A DNA stretch of 64,000 bases from an uncultured Clostridia bacterium. Its GTDB lineage: Bacteria > Bacillota > Clostridia > Oscillospirales > Acutalibacteraceae. The position numbers and the translations under genes are program-made. The stretch spans positions 1 to 64,000 of the forward strand of contig CAMHOE010000005.1 in assembly GCA_946186665.1 (NCBI GenBank), read 5' to 3'. Positions within the stretch are counted from its first letter, which is position 1. Every line of letters begins with the position of its first letter. Under the pieces are notes generated by a model. The model saw only the letters and a list, made by a program, of their open reading frames with translations, did no database searches and was not told where the DNA came from. Positions 24,626 through 33,122 of this stretch are shown here, piece after piece.

Positions 24626-25822
24626 TCATAATGCCTCTTCAATCAATCGAACTGCCTCAGACAAGCCGCCCTCTGTATTTATTTTCTGAGCTATTTCCTT
24701 AGCACTTCTGCATTTTTCTTCATAAGAATCCTGCATATCCATAATTGCTTTATAGATCGTTTGTGTACTCAGGTCTTTTGCTTTCAGCGGTTCCACAGCA
24801 ACATTTACATCTTTCAACTGCATTGCAAATCCCATCTGATCAAGAACGTGCGGGATAGGTATAGATGGAATACCGTAAATCATAGATGCCGCTGTTGTAC
24901 CAAAGCCACAATGATGAATAACAAATCTTCCCTGTCGGAACAACCAGCTGTGCGGTACACTACCGCAGGCAATCATTGTTTCCGGCAGTTTATAATTCTT
25001 CAGAGATTTCTGAAATCCCTGTATCACAGCTCTGCACCCTGCCTTTTCAAAAGCTTTGACAAACATATCGAGTTTATCAGTTTCCGCTTTATCTTCAAAA
25101 GACATTGCTCCAAGTGCAAGTATGACAGGCTTATCGCCGCTTTTCAGAAAAGTCTGCAATTTCGCACTGGGCGTAAACTCTTCATCATCTTCATACCAAT
25201 AACCGGTCATAATGTGATGTCCTTCCCAGTATGGGCTTCTTTGGAGCACGTATTTGCTTATCGGGATAAGGTCAAGTCTGTGCGAAATAATTGAGTCAGC
25301 ATCCTTTATTGGTTTGAGTCCGTAGACTCTTCTGATCTTGTTATAAGGCTTTGCCATCTGTCTTCCGATAAATCCGCCGATCAGTTTGTTCAAGAATGTC
25401 TGAGGCTTATTCTTTTGGGCGATCATTTCACACTGCAAAGTCACATTTACTGTTGGAATATTCAGAACTTCTGCTTCGGTCGCACCCATCTGACTGTGAC
25501 TTACGATGATCAGATCATTTCCCTTGCACGCTTCATATACATCCTTTGTTGAATTCTGAATTATCTTGAATACAAAATTCATGGTTTTAAGCATACTGAG
25601 TACAGCATTGGAGCTTTTTCCTCTGATGACAGCGGCTTCCTGTTCGATGCTGATATCGGGACCTATCGGAATAAAATGCACACCCGCATCTTCAATCAGC
25701 TTCCTCCAACATGGATGCGAACCGAGTGTTACCTCATGTCCGTTCCTGATCAAAGCTCTTGACAAATATATATATGGCTGAACATCGCCGCGGGTACCCA
25801 TTGTAAACATTGCTATTTTCAT
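24626..25822 (-). CDS. UGT-type glycosyltransferase (macrolide/sterol glycosyltransferase-like)
   Basis: A 398-residue GT-B enzyme. The N-terminus KIAMFTMGTRGDVQPYIYLS and GHEVTLGSHPCWRKLIEDAG are the acceptor-domain hallmarks of the UGT80/erythromycin-CIII group. The donor-domain signature is FVIHHCGFGTTAASMIYGIP. Relatives glycosylate sterols, macrolides or other small hydrophobic compounds. The start is ATG 25822 behind AAGGAGCAGG. It is a single-gene module between repeat blocks P3 and D; with the neighbouring methyltransferase it could modify or inactivate an antibiotic, which is speculation. Confidence 0.87.
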   Translation of the reverse strand: MKIAMFTMGTRGDVQPYIYLSRALIRNGHEVTLGSHPCWRKLIEDAGVHFIPIGPDISIEQEAAVIRGKSSNAVLSMLKTMNFVFKIIQNSTKDVYEACKGNDLIIVSHSQMGATEAEVLNIPTVNVTLQCEMIAQKNKPQTFLNKLIGGFIGRQMAKPYNKIRRVYGLKPIKDADSIISHRLDLIPISKYVLQRSPYWEGHHIMTGYWYEDDEEFTPSAKLQTFLKSGDKPVILALGAMSFEDKAETDKLDMFVKAFEKAGCRAVIQGFQKSLKNYKLPETMIACGSVPHSWLFRQGRFVIHHCGFGTTAASMIYGIPSIPIPHVLDQMGFAMQLKDVNVAVEPLKAKDLSTQTIYKAIMDMQDSYEEKCRSAKEIAQKINTEGGLSEAVRLIEEAL

Positions 25823-25865
25823 AAGTCCTGCTCCTTGACCAAATATAGACAAATTCTATTTGTCA

Positions 25866-25980
25866 CTATTATATCATACCTACCCGCCTACGGCTACCCT
25901 TTTTCCCTGTTTAAAAAGCAAAATGCCCCGCCGGAGCAGGGCTGAGTAGATGTTAGTAAATTGATGGAGTTACTGCTTAA
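25866..25980 (-). repeat. repeated block P3 plus core repeat E
   Basis: The order on the minus strand is the same as in P2/D: core repeat E (25980-25947, degenerate), hairpin AGCCCTGCTCCGGCGGGGCA with TTTTG, AAAAAGGGTAGCCGTAGGCG and TATAAT at 25868-25873. It provides the promoter of the glycosyltransferase gene and probably terminates whatever came before it. Confidence 0.72.
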
Positions 25981-26277
25981 TGAGCGAGAATTTTGTTTTC
26001 CCGATCCATCGGACAGCGAAATCTACAAGTTCCCTTTGTTTCACTATCCGCAAAGCCGCATCTCCGAGCATTGCTTTCTTTACTTCATGGGCTTTTTCAA
26101 AAGCTGAATGTATCTGACAATGCCATCAACTGGGGAAAGAGAATTGACAATCGCAAATCCTCTTTGCGCTGCAAAGTTGAATATGCTGTTCATTACATTA
26201 ATGATCGTATTGATCTTCGCAGCTTCTAATATTGCCCTCCTTTCATATATTGCCGAAAGCCGACAGAGTTTTTCCAT
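25977..26277 (-). pseudogene. decayed coding remnant
   Basis: Two overlapping minus-strand frames look like pieces of real protein: one with EKLCRLSAIYERRAILEAAK ... GIVRYIQ (to about 26095), the other with SAFEKAHEVKKAMLGDAALR ... VRWIGKTKFSLIKQ ending at 25977. They lie end to end in different frames, as after small deletions. I do not recognise the protein. Its end overlaps core repeat E. Confidence 0.4.
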
Positions 26278-26293
26278 CGGCTTTCGAATGGTT

Positions 26294-28186
26294 TTATTCT
26301 TCTACATTTACAACAAAGTATTTTTTCTCAACAACACCGCTGTCGTCCTTTACTTTTACGCAAACCAAATACTGAGTTGCCTTTGCCGGTTTAATAGAAA
26401 CATCTGTATTTGTGGAGAAATACTGCCTTCTCACCCATTTTGTACCGGCTAATTTCCTGTAGTAAACGGCATAGGTATGATCACCGCTGCCGTCCTCTGA
26501 CGATACGTTTATCGTCATTCTATCACCAAGCTTGATAGTCTGTTCGGGGATAGTGGAAGTATTTTTCAATGCGCCCTCATCATCTGTTATGGTGTCTTTA
26601 ACATCTACGGTAAAGTACTTCTTTACAACTGTACCGTCAGCGTCCTTTGCCTTTACACATATAATATACTGCGTTGCTTTGGCAGGCTTGATATGTACAG
26701 CCGTATTGTCTTTATAGTCCTGAGCTACTACCCAATTTGTGCCGTTCATTTTCCTGTACATTACGGCATAAGTGTAGTCACCTGCTCCGCCTTCTGCGCT
26801 CATATTCACGGTCAGCCTTGTGCCGAGAGCGATGGTGTCGCTGTCGATGGTTGTGGTGTTTGTTAATTCTATATTAGTCTCTTCCGATTTCCAGTCATAT
26901 CCATTCCACTTACCTATCTGTATATCTGTTAAATAAACACTATGTGTCATTACGAACCTTCCGGTATCATAGGTAAATGAAAGCTTCCTGTCTTTTGTAA
27001 GATCTGTTATCGGCATAGTAAATTCATAAGCTGTACCATTTTCATCAGATCCATAAGCAGTTTTTGTTCCTGTAGTATCATCTATGGCAAGCTTTATCAT
27101 ATCGATAGAAGAAGGCTTATAGAGAAGGCTCAGCGTCATATGGCCGTCCTCAACATTCAGTTTTATCTGAGGATCAAACTGGCGTTCAAGTGCAAATTCA
27201 CTTTCGTTTTCTGTTCCATAAGTACTTTCTGTGATAGCTTTGACCGAAAGAGAATATTCTCCGTCATCCGGCAGCTGGTCGGAAGTCCAGTCATATCCGT
27301 TCCACTCATCAACAGCATAATCTGTCAGATACACACTATGTGTCATCACACCATTATCTCCCAGACTTGGTATGCCTGTATCATAGCTGAAGGACAGCTT
27401 GTGATCATTTTCAAGATCAGCTATGTCCATTACAAATTCATACGCTGTTCCTGCTTCAGCAACACCAAATTCACGCTTTGTACCTGTTACATTATCAACT
27501 GCAAGTTTCTGCATATCAATAGAAGACGGCTTATAAAGAAGTGCGATTTTAGCACTTCTGGTTGTTTCGCCTGTGCTCCAGTTTCTGTTATCCGATACAA
27601 TAAGCTTGATATTTGAATCAAATTGTCTTGAAAGATTAAACTCAGAAGGGTTTTCTCCTCCATATGTGCTTTCTGTAATTGCTTTTACGGAGAGCGAGTA
27701 GGTTCCCGCTGCCAGTTCATCAACATCTATTACAGTATCATCCTCCGAATCATCAATTACCATATATGCTGTCTGAGTTGAGCCCATAACGGATACTGTA
27801 AATCCAACAGGTATAACCTCTTCAAGAGAAGAAACACTTATTATGTACTGATAGTCATTTATTTTTTCCGCATCTGTTCCATCGGGATTTTTCACAGCCG
27901 AAATCAAAGAAACAGCATTTTCGTTAAGAGTTATCACGATATTGTAAGTCTCATCTGCCTGACTGATAATAACCGAGTCCGATACATAATTGGATACCAT
28001 AGACGGGGTTGTCAAATCAGCCTGTAACCACTTTATCGAGACATTCTGGCTGTCTGTAAAGCTGCTGATCGTGTAGCTTTCGTTGTCCGTATCTGTATCA
28101 GCCGCATAAACCAGTGCGGATGAAGACGAAACAACAAGTGCCGCTAAAAGCAAGGCAATCAGTTTTTTACCTTTATTGTTTTTCAT
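26294..28186 (-). CDS. secreted multi-repeat protein (NEAT-like and beta-sandwich repeats)
   Basis: A 630-residue exported protein. An N-terminal signal peptide (KKLIALLLAALVVSSSSALV, cleavage near AYA-A) is followed by a divergent domain to about residue 145. Two copies of a 130-residue unit follow, each with YSLSVKAITESTYG, LLYKPSSIDM, KLSFxYDTG and MTHSVYLTD, resembling NEAT haem-binding domains. Then come two 90-residue units (TYAVMYRKMNGTNWV; IKPAKATQYIICVK) like Y_Y_Y beta-sandwich repeats. There is no LPxTG or membrane anchor, so it is probably secreted. Ligand binding is unproven. The ribosome site GGAGGAG is strong. Confidence 0.78.
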   Translation of the reverse strand: MKNNKGKKLIALLLAALVVSSSSALVYAADTDTDNESYTISSFTDSQNVSIKWLQADLTTPSMVSNYVSDSVIISQADETYNIVITLNENAVSLISAVKNPDGTDAEKINDYQYIISVSSLEEVIPVGFTVSVMGSTQTAYMVIDDSEDDTVIDVDELAAGTYSLSVKAITESTYGGENPSEFNLSRQFDSNIKLIVSDNRNWSTGETTRSAKIALLYKPSSIDMQKLAVDNVTGTKREFGVAEAGTAYEFVMDIADLENDHKLSFSYDTGIPSLGDNGVMTHSVYLTDYAVDEWNGYDWTSDQLPDDGEYSLSVKAITESTYGTENESEFALERQFDPQIKLNVEDGHMTLSLLYKPSSIDMIKLAIDDTTGTKTAYGSDENGTAYEFTMPITDLTKDRKLSFTYDTGRFVMTHSVYLTDIQIGKWNGYDWKSEETNIELTNTTTIDSDTIALGTRLTVNMSAEGGAGDYTYAVMYRKMNGTNWVVAQDYKDNTAVHIKPAKATQYIICVKAKDADGTVVKKYFTVDVKDTITDDEGALKNTSTIPEQTIKLGDRMTINVSSEDGSGDHTYAVYYRKLAGTKWVRRQYFSTNTDVSIKPAKATQYLVCVKVKDDSGVVEKKYFVVNVEE

Positions 28187-28328
28187 AAAAATTACTCCTC
28201 CTTTATTTCTCATTCAGATAAAGCTATCGATTCTCTAAAGCTCTGAAGAGATTTTCTCTGCTTTTTAGGCAGATGGTGTATCAGGTAAAATCAGAACCAG
28301 TTAAAGGGATTTAACCTGAACAATTTGT

Positions 28329-28357
28329 ATAGTAACACAACAAATCCCGTTTGTCAA
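28329..28357 (-). promoter_or_regulatory. promoter of the secreted repeat protein
   Basis: TTGACA (28352-28357) and TACTAT (28329-28334) with a 17-base spacer on the minus strand. The transcript would have a leader of about 135 bases before ATG 28186; I see no riboswitch family in it. The rest of the 28187-28726 gap is AT-rich, and a 66-codon minus-strand frame there has no supporting features. Confidence 0.72.
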
Positions 28358-28726
28358 GACTTTTTTTGTAGCAATTTGCAACAAACCGGTAAATTCTTTG
28401 TCATCTGCTTTGTGACTGAAACTAATTAAAATATACAGAATGAACAGACGGTTACATTTATAAAACTTCTTTTTGTGCAATCCATCAAACACTTTCAACA
28501 CCCGACCTTTCCCATTTGAAGTAAACTTCTACAAACAGGAAAAAATTTTGGAGTTTTTCTTATCGCAAAACCGTAAGTGGAGTATTATAATATAGTTAGA
28601 TAAGTTTAACCTTAAACACTATCACAACTAAGAATCGAGGAGCAAAATGAAATAAGGAATCGAAAAATAGAAAGACAATATGTTTGTGATGACTAAAACA
28701 CGAAACATATTGATATTAAACAGAGG

Positions 28727-28963
28727 TTGATTTATTTGATCGTTTTACAGCGATTATTGTTTTGTGCAGTTTTTTCGTTGATGGTTAAGGCAAGCGTCGG
28801 AAATAATGCCCTGAACGGACTGTATTTTTATCCGAAGGCAGTACAGGAAAAGGTTTATGAGCTTGGTCTGACCGACAGACAAACTGTGCAGCACAAGAGA
28901 AAAATATTCATCAGAATATATTATTTTTTAATAGGTATTGACAACATCCTGAAACTGATATAA
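28727..28963 (+). pseudogene. truncated membrane protein fragment
   Basis: A 78-codon frame starting at TTG with no clear ribosome site. It has one hydrophobic helix (LQRLLFCAVFSLMVKASVGN) followed by NGLYFYPKAVQEKVYELGLT, then loses character and stops inside the promoter of the antiporter transcript. The N-terminal part reads like the start of a larger integral membrane protein, so I take it as a 3'-deleted remnant joined to the riboswitch region. Confidence 0.45.
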
Positions 28964-28966
28964 AAT
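28938..28966 (+). promoter_or_regulatory. promoter of the fluoride-riboswitch transcript
   Basis: TTGACA (28938-28943) and TAAAAT (28961-28966) with 17 bases between them. Transcription would start at about 28972, exactly at the first stem of the aptamer. Confidence 0.78.
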
Positions 28967-28970
28967 ATCT

Positions 28971-29068
28971 ATGGGAATGAGGTTCTCCCAAGGATGCTCT
29001 GCATCCTGAACCGCTTATTTAAGCTGATGACTTCTGCGATCATTGACGCAGAAATTGTCGGCTTTTTT
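28971..29068 (+). ncRNA. fluoride riboswitch (crcB motif) with expression platform
   Basis: The aptamer reads GGGAATGAGGTTCTCCC (first stem-loop), a second stem GGATGCTCTGCATCC, then GAACCGCTTATTTAAGCTGATGACTTC. This is the crcB/fluoride motif: the conserved GAUG near the 5' end, AACCGC and GCUGAUGACUUCU. A hairpin TTCTGCG with CGCAGAA (29032-29053) overlaps the end of the aptamer and leads to a T run (29062-29068), a plausible terminator that fluoride binding would prevent. The antiporter gene follows, an association known for this riboswitch class. Confidence 0.87.
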
Positions 29069-29089
29069 TGCGTCTCAGGGGGTATTTTT

Positions 29090-30283
29090 ATGTTGATAAG
29101 CATAGCTGTTATTTTGTTATCGGGACTTTTTTTTGGAACGGTATGTAAGAAGATACGTTTTCCTGCGCTGATCGGGATGATCATTGCAGGTATTCTGACA
29201 GGGCCTTATGGACTTAATATTCTGGATAGCAGTATACTGAATATTTCATCCGAATTGCGCCGTATAGCTCTGATCATTATTTTGATCCGCGCCGGCTTGA
29301 AGCTCAATATTAACGATTTGAAAAAAGTGGGCAGACCTGCAATATTGATGTGCTTTGTTCCGGCTTGTTTTGAAATGATAGGAATGATTCTGTTTGCGCC
29401 GCCATTATTAGGTGTATCTGTTCTTGATGCGGCAATTCTCGGCGCGGTGATATGCGCCGTTTCTCCTGCAGTGGTTGTTCCTCGTATGATACACCTTATT
29501 GATGAAGAATACGGTACCAAAAAAGGAATACCTCAGATGATCCTTGCCGGTGCATCCGTAGATGATGTTTTTGTAATAGTTATATTTACATCATTCATAA
29601 GCATTGCACAGGGTAATGATATTTCATGGGTGAGCTTTATAAATATACCTATCTCCATATTGACAGGTGTTGCAGTCGGTATTCTTTCCGGTTTGCTGCT
29701 TTATCTGGTGTTCAAAAAGTGGATTGTCAAGCCTGTTATACAAGTTATGGTCGTATTTGCCGTCAGCTTTATTATGAATTGGGCAGAAGGTGCGTTTGCA
29801 TTTATTCCTTTTGCAGGACTGATCGCTATTATGTCATCAGGTACAGAAATAAAAAGAAAAAGCTCTGAAATGTCAAAATCTTTATCTGATATATTTGACA
29901 AGCTCTGGATACCGGCGGAAATATTTCTCTTCGTTTTAGTTGGCGCATCAGCAGCGATAGACAGCCTGAAAAATGCCGGACTGCCTGCAATTATTCTTGT
30001 ATTTTCAGCTCTGCTCTTACGTATGCTTGGTGTATTTGTCTGTATGTCGGGAACGAAGCTGTCTTTCAAAGAAAAACTGTTTTGTATTTTAGCATATACC
30101 CCAAAGGCAACTGTTCAAGCGGCAATCGGTGGACTGCCGCTTGCAATGGGGCTTGAATGCGGACAAACCGTTCTGACTGTTTCTGTCATAGCAATCATTC
30201 TCACGGCTCCTATCGGTGCTTTTGCTATAGACTTGACATATAAAAAATTGTTATCCGAAGATAAGAGTTATAAAACAGAATAA
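29090..30283 (+). CDS. cation:proton antiporter (CPA/NhaP-KefB type), fluoride-regulated
   Basis: A 397-residue membrane protein with 11-12 predicted helices. Family features include LIGMIIAGILTGPYGLNILD, the central VSPAVVVPRMIHLIDE and GASVDDVFVIV with the conserved acidic residues of CPA exchangers. The start is ATG 29090 with AGGGGG upstream. It directly follows a fluoride riboswitch. Fluoride riboswitches are known to control not only Fluc and CLC-F channels but also Na+/H+-antiporter-like proteins, so this gene probably serves fluoride resistance or the accompanying pH stress. Confidence 0.88.
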   Translation: MLISIAVILLSGLFFGTVCKKIRFPALIGMIIAGILTGPYGLNILDSSILNISSELRRIALIIILIRAGLKLNINDLKKVGRPAILMCFVPACFEMIGMILFAPPLLGVSVLDAAILGAVICAVSPAVVVPRMIHLIDEEYGTKKGIPQMILAGASVDDVFVIVIFTSFISIAQGNDISWVSFINIPISILTGVAVGILSGLLLYLVFKKWIVKPVIQVMVVFAVSFIMNWAEGAFAFIPFAGLIAIMSSGTEIKRKSSEMSKSLSDIFDKLWIPAEIFLFVLVGASAAIDSLKNAGLPAIILVFSALLLRMLGVFVCMSGTKLSFKEKLFCILAYTPKATVQAAIGGLPLAMGLECGQTVLTVSVIAIILTAPIGAFAIDLTYKKLLSEDKSYKTE

Positions 30284-30291
30284 CATAAGAT

Positions 30292-30322
30292 GAATGGCTG
30301 CCTGGATCTTGGGCAGCCATTC
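30292..30322 (+). terminator. hairpin after the antiporter gene
   Basis: GAATGGCTGCC pairs with the complement ending at 30322 around a short loop. The T run is poor, so termination is only likely. Confidence 0.55.
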
Positions 30323-30343
30323 GTATAAACTTAATGCAATAAT

Positions 30344-30484
30344 TTATGATGAACCCACAATACTGAAATCAAAGCCGACCTTGTATGTCTTGAGATCCCA
30401 CTGATAATATACTGCTTTGATGCCGACAACTCCATTTTTATTTGTGTATATCCTGCTTCCTTTCTCCATGATATGGCAAATCAT
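30344..30484 (-). CDS. possible small protein (46 residues)
   Basis: An ATG opens a 46-residue frame (MICHIMEKGSRIYTNKNGVV, then YYQWDLKTYKVGFDFSIVGS) with alternating aromatic residues like a beta hairpin. A strong promoter lies upstream on the same strand (30514-30542). There is no convincing ribosome site, and it might be the surviving C-terminus of a larger gene. I do not recognise it. Confidence 0.4.
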   Translation of the reverse strand: MICHIMEKGSRIYTNKNGVVGIKAVYYQWDLKTYKVGFDFSIVGSS

Positions 30485-30513
30485 CGGTGTAAACAGGTTA
30501 TATAAGATCAACT

Positions 30514-30542
30514 GTTATAATCAGGTATAGCTAACTTGTCAA
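30514..30542 (-). promoter_or_regulatory. minus-strand promoter
   Basis: TTGACA (30537-30542), a 17-base spacer and TATAAC (30514-30519) on the minus strand. It would transcribe the 46-residue frame at 30344-30484. Confidence 0.6.
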
Positions 30543-30663
30543 CCCTTTTATTATAATGCTAAAATCCAAAAAATCGGCAAAGCTATTCAAAAAAACTTGA
30601 AATGACATTTGCACCATTGTATAATACACATAGAAATTCGTCTGCATAAAGGAAATACAGACT

Positions 30664-31686
30664 ATGAAGGATATTAAAATATCAAAACGTTTGGCAGCCG
30701 CAATACTTGCCGGTACAATGATGTTTTCTGCTGTGATCACAGGATGCAGCGGCTCGGACGAGAGCAGCACTGATAATTCCTCAGCGGCTTCTGTTGCTGA
30801 GGAAAGCAATACAGAAAATACTGAACCGCGTAATGATTCTTTAAAAATCAAACCTCTTCATGCCTTTTATACTGCTTCTGTCGGCATCAAATCGGATGGT
30901 ACTGTACTGATAACAGGCAATAAAGAAAATGAAAGCATCTTGGGTCAATTTGATCTGGATGAGATCAGAAGCTGGGAACATCTGGTCGATATAAAAGAAA
31001 GCACCTACATTGTTGCCGGCTTGAAGGATAACGGCACAGTTGTGTTTACCAACAACAAAAAGCTGCCTGTAGATGAGGCTCTTTCCGAAGTATCTGTATG
31101 GAAGGATATCGTTGATATTGCCGTAGGTTCAGGGTATATTGTCGGCTTAAGATCTGATGGTACTGTTGTTACTGCCGGAGAGGATCTGGGCGGAGCTTGT
31201 TCGGGTACTGCTGATTGGAGGAACATAAAGAGTATAGACTCCGGAGTTGCTGATATTTTAGGAGTAAAAGCAGACGGGTCCGTTGTGTCATCAGGATACA
31301 GCTTTTATGGTATAGACAAGGCCGCTGACTGGAAAGATATTACTGCTGTTTCTATTGGCGACAGTCATGTAGTAGGTCTTAAGAAGGACGGTACAGTAGT
31401 TGCCGCCGCCAGAGAGGACTATAAAGGCGAATGTGATGTTTCCGGCTGGGAAGATATTATTCAGGTTGCTGCCGGAGGAAATATGACTTTAGGTTTAAAA
31501 TCTGACGGTACGGTAGTAGCAACCGGATGGAATGATGATGGCAGATGTGATGTTTCCGATTGGGAAGATATTGTCGCTGTCTCCGCCGCAGGACATTCAT
31601 TAGGACTGAAATCAGATGGTACTGTATTGACAACTGGTAATAATGACTATAATGAATGTGATGTTTCGGATTGGAATCTAAATTAA
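30664..31686 (+). CDS. RCC1-repeat lipoprotein
   Basis: A 340-residue lipoprotein. The signal peptide (KRLAAAILAGTMMFSAVITG) ends at Cys28. The mature part is a chain of about six units of roughly 45 residues with the pattern VGLxSDGTVVTAG ... W..I..I..G, typical of RCC1/BNR-like propeller blades, giving one seven-bladed-like propeller outside the membrane. Ligand and role are unknown; such proteins bind partner proteins. A cytoplasmic relative lies at 60454-61770, beside the BrxL-like gene. ATG 30664 has only a weak GGAAA ribosome site. Confidence 0.82.
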   Translation: MKDIKISKRLAAAILAGTMMFSAVITGCSGSDESSTDNSSAASVAEESNTENTEPRNDSLKIKPLHAFYTASVGIKSDGTVLITGNKENESILGQFDLDEIRSWEHLVDIKESTYIVAGLKDNGTVVFTNNKKLPVDEALSEVSVWKDIVDIAVGSGYIVGLRSDGTVVTAGEDLGGACSGTADWRNIKSIDSGVADILGVKADGSVVSSGYSFYGIDKAADWKDITAVSIGDSHVVGLKKDGTVVAAAREDYKGECDVSGWEDIIQVAAGGNMTLGLKSDGTVVATGWNDDGRCDVSDWEDIVAVSAAGHSLGLKSDGTVLTTGNNDYNECDVSDWNLN

Positions 31687-31700
31687 TAAACCAAAAACAA

Positions 31701-31776
31701 TACCGGCAATACCGTCAATGTCATCTTTGCATTCAAAGCAAACATGATAAAACATTTGACAGTATTGCCGATATTT
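31701..31776 (+). terminator. long-stem terminator after the RCC1 lipoprotein
   Basis: CGGCAATACCGTCAATG near 31707 pairs with CATTTGACAGTATTGCCG ending near 31770, with a T-rich tail. The loop is long (about 30 bases). A second perfect stem, ACATTCCGGC with GCCGGAATGT, lies at 31842-31871, downstream of the minus-strand gene 31884. Confidence 0.65.
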
Positions 31777-31883
31777 TTAAATATAAATTTTAGGGGAGGT
31801 AAGCAATAGTAAGTCAGGCATTGAACAGCGGTTACAGATTACATTCCGGCTTTTGTTTTTTCGCCGGAATGTGCGGCATGGCT

Positions 31884-33122
31884 TTATCCGTAAAGCTTTT
31901 CGCCTCTGCTATAGATGGAGACAATGTCATCCGGATCGACATTGATAAATTGGAATTCCTCATTGCGGTCGGCAAACATATAGGTGGCTGTGACCATTCC
32001 CTGCTCCGGACTGCTGTCGTTTACCGCACCATATGATCTCATTTCAGCAGTGATAACTGTACCATCCTTCAATTCAACCGTCAGATTTGTGGCAAAATAT
32101 CTTCCAAGCTCTTTGTCCTCTGAACAATCAGCTTTGATCTGGAGTAAATAGTTTTCGGCAGTTATCTCTGTCAGTGTGCATGGTTTGTCGTTCAGTGACA
32201 CTTTTGTCGGGGTATCTATAAGCTTTCTGGATACTGCATCGGTGTCCACTGTAAAGGATCCTGTAAAATTCATTTTCAACTCTACACGATCTACTACACA
32301 CAATGCCAGCTCTTCATCGTAAAAGCGAATGGCTTCTCCTTCTTTAAGCTTCGGCCGGTATTCCTCTGCGATCTGATCAAGCATCTGTTTGTTTTCCTTA
32401 TAATTATAGAAATGACCACCGTCGGGAGTGGATTCTCCCTCCGCCTGATAAATGATGTCCTTTATCCGGTAGGCATAGATCTTTCCTTCCTTCATGGTAA
32501 TGGGCTTTCCGCTGATATCATAGCCATGACAATTATAGGACAGGAAGGCTTCCAATGTCTTTTCGTCTTTGAAGCGGTAGTCAATATAACCGCTGTAGGA
32601 ATATTTTGTGTCGCTGATGACCGCTGTGGGACATCTTACACTCTGTTCTCCGGGTTCTTCTTCCCATGAATTATGCGGGATAAACATATCGTCAGCGTTT
32701 TCAACAAAGGAGCTTCCGTCCTTTTTGGTAATGATGAAGGAGGCAAAAACATTGTGAGGATCGCTGGAAATGCCGTTGCAAACCATATCGACATCATCAC
32801 TCTCGAAGTTTATCGGCACGTTGACTACCGAAGCATTCGGATTCTCGTCGATGATCTTTCCGTCAAAAACTGTCCTGAAAAGTCCTGTCGCAATAGCTGT
32901 TGTTCCGATCACCACCGATACCAACGCCGCTGCGATAAGTGAGATCACTGCTTTTTTCCTGCTGCGTTTACGAGCAGGCTTCTGTGTATCCTCTGCCATA
33001 CGCTGCTTTACAAGAGCTATAATGTTTTCGGGATGATCTGTCTCAGTATCAACAATGGTACCTTCGTCCAGCTGTTCCATATCGTATAACATTCTGTCAA
33101 ACAATTCATTGGTTTTCATCAT
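31884..33122 (-). CDS. membrane-anchored anti-sigma-like protein (DUF4179-type)
   Basis: A 412-residue protein. A cytoplasmic N-terminal region (about 60 residues) leads through a basic stretch (KPARKRSRKKAV) to one membrane helix (ISLIAAALVSVVIGTTAIAT) and a 300-residue extracellular domain. Its ATG overlaps the stop of the sigma-factor gene (TGATG). This is the usual arrangement of an ECF sigma factor and its membrane anti-sigma partner, in which the outer domain senses the envelope. The signal is unknown. Confidence 0.82.
   Translation of the reverse strand: MMKTNELFDRMLYDMEQLDEGTIVDTETDHPENIIALVKQRMAEDTQKPARKRSRKKAVISLIAAALVSVVIGTTAIATGLFRTVFDGKIIDENPNASVVNVPINFESDDVDMVCNGISSDPHNVFASFIITKKDGSSFVENADDMFIPHNSWEEEPGEQSVRCPTAVISDTKYSYSGYIDYRFKDEKTLEAFLSYNCHGYDISGKPITMKEGKIYAYRIKDIIYQAEGESTPDGGHFYNYKENKQMLDQIAEEYRPKLKEGEAIRFYDEELALCVVDRVELKMNFTGSFTVDTDAVSRKLIDTPTKVSLNDKPCTLTEITAENYLLQIKADCSEDKELGRYFATNLTVELKDGTVITAEMRSYGAVNDSSPEQGMVTATYMFADRNEEFQFINVDPDDIVSIYSRGEKLYG

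Noticed and set aside
25993..26452. + strand frames opposite the decayed remnant and the secreted protein end
   Set aside because: No ribosome sites, and they overlap a clearly coding minus-strand gene.
28301..28501. 66-residue minus-strand frame upstream of the secreted repeat protein
   Set aside because: It overlaps the good promoter at 28329-28357, has no ribosome site and looks like random AT-rich translation.
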